Below are positions 40,513 through 43,749 of a stretch of DNA of 43,749 bases, one piece after another. The stretch comes from an uncultured Lactobacillus sp. (GTDB lineage Bacteria; Bacillota; Bacilli; Lactobacillales; Lactobacillaceae), in the NCBI GenBank assembly GCA_930989465.1, contig CAKNLX010000006.1:1-43749 (forward strand), in the 5' to 3' direction. Under the pieces are notes generated by a model. The model had not been told where the DNA came from and searched no databases. It saw only the letters and a program-made list of their open reading frames with translations. Positions within the stretch are counted from its first letter, which is position 1, and the number at the start of each line of letters is the position of its first letter. Position numbers and translations under genes: made by a program.

Positions 40513-41267
40513 AAAATGTTGTAGTTAGCAACTGGTCGTTAGTATTAGCTTTTGCACTGGTGTTAGTTTCCATTGGAATTTCTGCGAAAGAAAAATTAGG
40601 ACTAACCAAGGATATTTTAATTAGCGTGATTAGGGCGATAATTCAGTTAGTCGTAATCGGCTACGTTTTGAAGTTTATTTTTCATGTTAATGCCTTGTGG
40701 CTAACTTTGGTTTCAACTATTGTGATAATTTTTAATGCATCTTGGAATGCTAATCAGCGTGATCCTAACCCGGGGCGGAATATTTGGAATTCGATAATAG
40801 CCGAAGCGGTAGGGACTTACGTGACATTAGGAATTCTGATTTTTTCTGGCGTAATTAAACCAGTCCCTATGCAGGTCATTCCCATTACGGGGATGATTGC
40901 TGGAAATGAAATGGTGGCAGTTGGCTTATGCTATAAAGCGTTGAATGATAGCTTTAATGATCTGCATCAACAAGTTTTAGAAAAGTTGGCTTTGGGTAGT
41001 GATATTAAAACTGCATCGATGCCAATTTTAAGAAGGAGCATTAAGACTGCGATGCAGCCTACGATAGATTCGGCTAAAACTGTAGGATTAGTAAATTTGC
41101 CAGGAATGATGTCCGGCTTAATTTTTGCTGGTGTAAATCCCATTTATGCAATTAAGTATCAGATTATGATTACATTTATGTTGCTTTCTGCCACTGGCCT
41201 TGGAGCCGTGATTAGTGGCTATTTGGCTTATAAAAATTACTTTAATGATAGGATGCAATTGAAATAG
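40509..41267 (+). CDS. fetB: FetB/YbbM-type ABC permease (iron export family)
   Basis: VIRAIIQLVVIGYVLKFIF; GMIAGNEMVAVGLCYKAL; TVGLVNLPGMMSGLIFAG. Confidence 0.87.
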   Translation: MKNVVVSNWSLVLAFALVLVSIGISAKEKLGLTKDILISVIRAIIQLVVIGYVLKFIFHVNALWLTLVSTIVIIFNASWNANQRDPNPGRNIWNSIIAEAVGTYVTLGILIFSGVIKPVPMQVIPITGMIAGNEMVAVGLCYKALNDSFNDLHQQVLEKLALGSDIKTASMPILRRSIKTAMQPTIDSAKTVGLVNLPGMMSGLIFAGVNPIYAIKYQIMITFMLLSATGLGAVISGYLAYKNYFNDRMQLK

Positions 41268-41336
41268 GCAGTATGATAAAAATAATTTTCTACATTTAGA
41301 TTTAGTTAAATTATATTTCATAAGCGTTTGTAAAGG

Positions 41337-41358
41337 TGATTTAAGTTAACTTAAATCA
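41337..41358. repeat. perfect 22-bp palindrome in the convergent intergenic region
   Basis: TGATTTAAGTTAACTTAAATCA equals its own reverse complement. Confidence 0.9.
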
Positions 41359-41449
41359 TATGGTAAAATTTGAGTTAAAATGAATTTAATTTTTCTAGCT
41401 ATTGTAAATATCAATTTTGTCATGTTTAGATAATTTAGCCATAAATAAA

Positions 41450-41481
41450 AACCCCGAAATTCATGTCCGAATTTCGGGGTT
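41450..41481 (-). terminator. Rho-independent terminator of the MFS-DUF4811 operon
   Basis: Perfect 13-bp stem AACCCCGAAATTC-ATGTCC-GAATTTCGGGGTT; U tract on the minus-strand transcript side. Confidence 0.85.
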
Positions 41482-41513
41482 CATATCATGATCAAAGTTT
41501 GAGCTTCATTATT

Positions 41514-42074
41514 TTATTGGGCTGATTTTTGTTTTAAAAACTGCTGTTTTTTCATCATTTGTTTTTGCAACTGCTTGGCATCGTTAACTGACATTACTTT
41601 CCAGTTGGAGGGAATAGAAAAAATATATTCTCTGTGTTTTAACTCCTTGTCATGACCAAAGACGCCAAACATTATTTGATTAAAGGTATTGCTATAGGTG
41701 TAGCGAGTAGTCTTAATCGTTACTTTTGGTTGGCTGCTTCGTTTTACTTTTGTCGATACTTTATCTAATTTAATAGATTTTGGCTTCTTTTGAAGCTGAC
41801 CAGTTTTATAAAGGTAAACTTTTTCAGTTCCATTACCTAAAGGCTGATAAAGCAAAATTGGCAGGCGAGGAGTAGCACTGGAAACTAGAGTGTTAGTGCT
41901 TGAGGTTGTTTTAGTTTTCATTCCCCAGTGATTATAATCATGTTCTACAATGCCGACAACACAAAGAATTGTTATGATTAATGATAGCCATGCAATAAAA
42001 GTATGCCTTTTTCCAGGGATGATATTAAAGTAAATAAACATAATTGCAGCTACGATTAGAATTAAAAGTATCAT
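41514..42074 (-). CDS. DUF4811 domain-containing membrane protein
   Basis: 186 aa, two N-terminal TM segments; directly downstream of the MFS gene. Confidence 0.8.
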   Translation of the reverse strand: MILLILIVAAIMFIYFNIIPGKRHTFIAWLSLIITILCVVGIVEHDYNHWGMKTKTTSSTNTLVSSATPRLPILLYQPLGNGTEKVYLYKTGQLQKKPKSIKLDKVSTKVKRSSQPKVTIKTTRYTYSNTFNQIMFGVFGHDKELKHREYIFSIPSNWKVMSVNDAKQLQKQMMKKQQFLKQKSAQ

Positions 42075-43547
42075 TTAACCATCCACCTTTTCTTGATGTT
42101 CACGTGCTCGATTGCCCTTCTTTAAGAAGAATGCAAGAACTAATGCGATTAATGAGAAGAGGATACTCATTGCAAATGAAGCATGAAAACCGTCTAAAGT
42201 TGCACTGATTGCTCTAGTCTTGTATTCAAGTGGCAGTGCATGAAGTAAACTTTTACCAGGCATATTATTATTGGTAGTTGTAGTTAAAACAGATACCAAA
42301 ATTGCAGTACCAATTGAACTTAATACCTGTCTGAAAGTGTTGTTAACAGCAGTACCGTGAGAAATCTTGTTTAATGGTAAAGAATTCATACCAGATGTAG
42401 TAACATTCATCATTACCAAAGCTACACCGACCATTCTGATTGCATAAAGAATGATAATCATCGTGTACGAACTTTGCTCAGTTAAAAAGACAAATGGAAT
42501 GGTTCCAATGGTCAACAAAGTCATACCAGTAATTGCCATTTTACGTGCACCATATTTGTCGAATAAACGGCCAGTAATTGGCGACATAATACCAATCATC
42601 AATGCACCAGGTAGTAACATTAAACCTGAATGGAAGGCAGAAACGCCACGCAAATTTTGAATATATAATGGTAAAACCATTTCAATGCCGACCATCGCTA
42701 AGTTGGTGATACCACTTAAGGCAGCTGCCAGTGAAAATTCAAAGTGTTTAAAAACGGTAATGTCCAAAAATGGGTCATCCATTTTCAATTGGCGGATACC
42801 GAATAGGATTACAAATATAATTCCAAATCCAATAAATCCTAAAATCTCGGGATTAGTCCAGCCTTTGTTACCAGCTTCTGAAAAACCATACAACAGACTT
42901 CCGAAGCCTAGAGTAGAGGTTGTTACTGACCAAACATCAATTTTTTCTTTCTTAGTTGGTAAAACATCTTTAATTAAAAAGAAAGCTAAGATAATTACTA
43001 TTCCCGCAATTGGGGCAATGATGCTGAAGAGGTAACGCCAAGAAAGGTTATCAACAATCCAACCAGATAATGTTGGTCCAATTGCCGGTGCTAAGCCAAT
43101 AACAATCCCAACAGTTCCCATTGCTGCACCACGCTTATTAGCTGGGAAGATAGAAAGCATAATTGTTTGTAAAAGTGGCATAGTAACACCAACGCCTAAT
43201 CCCTGAATGATTCTCCCAGCAAGCAGGGTGCCAAAGTTGGGTGCAATTGCGGCGATCACTGTTCCAATAAAGAAGATTGACATGGCTGACAAATACATTT
43301 TTCTTGAACCGAAGCGATTGATTAGCCATGCAGAAATTGGGATCATAACACCATTAACTAACAGAAAGGCTGTTGAAAGCCATTCAGCAGTTGCGGTGCT
43401 GATGTTAAATGAACGCATAATTGAAGGAAGCGCTGTTGAAAGCAGTGTTCCGTTTAATACAGTACAGAAAGAACCTATAATTAAAACTAAAACTAGTAGG
43501 TTTCGATTATAAGCTTTTCCATGAATATCCGTTGGTTGCTTGTTCAT
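42075..43547 (-). CDS. MDR-type MFS transporter (DHA2/EmrB family)
   Basis: 14-TM-like; family motifs GRIIQGLGVGVTMPLLQTIML and GLAPAIGPTLSGWIVDNLSWRYLF; ATG at 43547 with AGGAAT RBS region rather than the in-promoter 43613 start. Confidence 0.92.
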   Translation of the reverse strand: MNKQPTDIHGKAYNRNLLVLVLIIGSFCTVLNGTLLSTALPSIMRSFNISTATAEWLSTAFLLVNGVMIPISAWLINRFGSRKMYLSAMSIFFIGTVIAAIAPNFGTLLAGRIIQGLGVGVTMPLLQTIMLSIFPANKRGAAMGTVGIVIGLAPAIGPTLSGWIVDNLSWRYLFSIIAPIAGIVIILAFFLIKDVLPTKKEKIDVWSVTTSTLGFGSLLYGFSEAGNKGWTNPEILGFIGFGIIFVILFGIRQLKMDDPFLDITVFKHFEFSLAAALSGITNLAMVGIEMVLPLYIQNLRGVSAFHSGLMLLPGALMIGIMSPITGRLFDKYGARKMAITGMTLLTIGTIPFVFLTEQSSYTMIIILYAIRMVGVALVMMNVTTSGMNSLPLNKISHGTAVNNTFRQVLSSIGTAILVSVLTTTTNNNMPGKSLLHALPLEYKTRAISATLDGFHASFAMSILFSLIALVLAFFLKKGNRAREHQEKVDG

Positions 43548-43584
43548 GTAATATTCCTTTCTCTTATAAAAGTTAACTATAAAA

Positions 43585-43613
43585 ACTATAGGCTTAAAAT
43601 TTGTCATTGTCAA
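43585..43613 (-). promoter_or_regulatory. promoter of the MFS-DUF4811 operon
   Basis: Minus strand TTGACA-N17-TATAGT. Confidence 0.7.
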
Positions 43614-43707
43614 ATAATCTTACAAATAAGTTAGATAAATTAACACAAGTGTTGCAAAAGATAACAACAATATATAAAATATAACTATACTGTAAGGTGG
43701 TATCAGG

Positions 43708-43749
43708 ATGAAATCTAAAAAAATTATGCATGACATTTTTCAAAATTTA
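43708..43749 (+). CDS. partial divergent gene (MKSKKIMHDIFQN...), possibly a regulator; truncated by window end
   Basis: ATG open to the end of the window, divergent from the MDR pump. Confidence 0.45.
   Translation, partial: MKSKKIMHDIFQNL

Noticed and set aside
42685-43035. 116-aa plus-strand ORF
   Set aside because: Entirely antisense to the well-supported MFS transporter gene.
43207-43512. 101-aa plus-strand ORF
   Set aside because: Antisense to the MFS gene with no start signals.
1-43749. CRISPR arrays, prophage, IS elements, tRNA/rRNA genes, toxin-antitoxin or defence islands
   Set aside because: No regularly spaced repeats, transposase/integrase ORFs or RNA gene signatures were recognised; the coding content is accounted for by conserved genes.

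Overview
This 43.7 kb window is AT-rich chromosomal DNA from a Lactobacillaceae genome. The S-layer-type/SLAP-like surface protein, gene order and protein sequences suggest the Lactobacillus acidophilus/helveticus/crispatus group, but that assignment is inference. It is almost entirely conserved housekeeping sequence. Gene order: lactonase | srlB-type PTS IIA - AI-2E transporter - trmL - DUF1149 - ftsK - ymfF - ymfH - ymfI - rodZ - pgsA - recA - rny - tagO | yigZ | comFA - comFC - hpf - secA - prfB (programmed +1 frameshift) - small membrane protein - hprK - lgt - gpsA - trxB - pgm - uvrB - uvrA - DUF308/HdeD - rapZ - yvcK - whiA | clpP | secreted surface protein - fetA - fetB | DUF4811 - MDR MFS | divergent partial regulator. 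I found no CRISPR array, prophage, IS element, tRNA or rRNA, and no convincing novel defence-type system. The signals most worth a second look are regulatory: (1) a 33-bp element shared by the upstream regions of recA and comFA (28/33 identical, fixed spacing), which looks like an alternative-sigma competence promoter; (2) a CIRCE element overlapping the clpP promoter; (3) LexA/SOS-like boxes at recA and uvrBA, with an intrinsic terminator between the uvrBA box and the uvrB start; (4) the prfB recoding site; (5) a perfect 22-bp palindrome in the fetB/DUF4811 convergent gap; (6) a secreted protein with a large unassigned C-terminal region.
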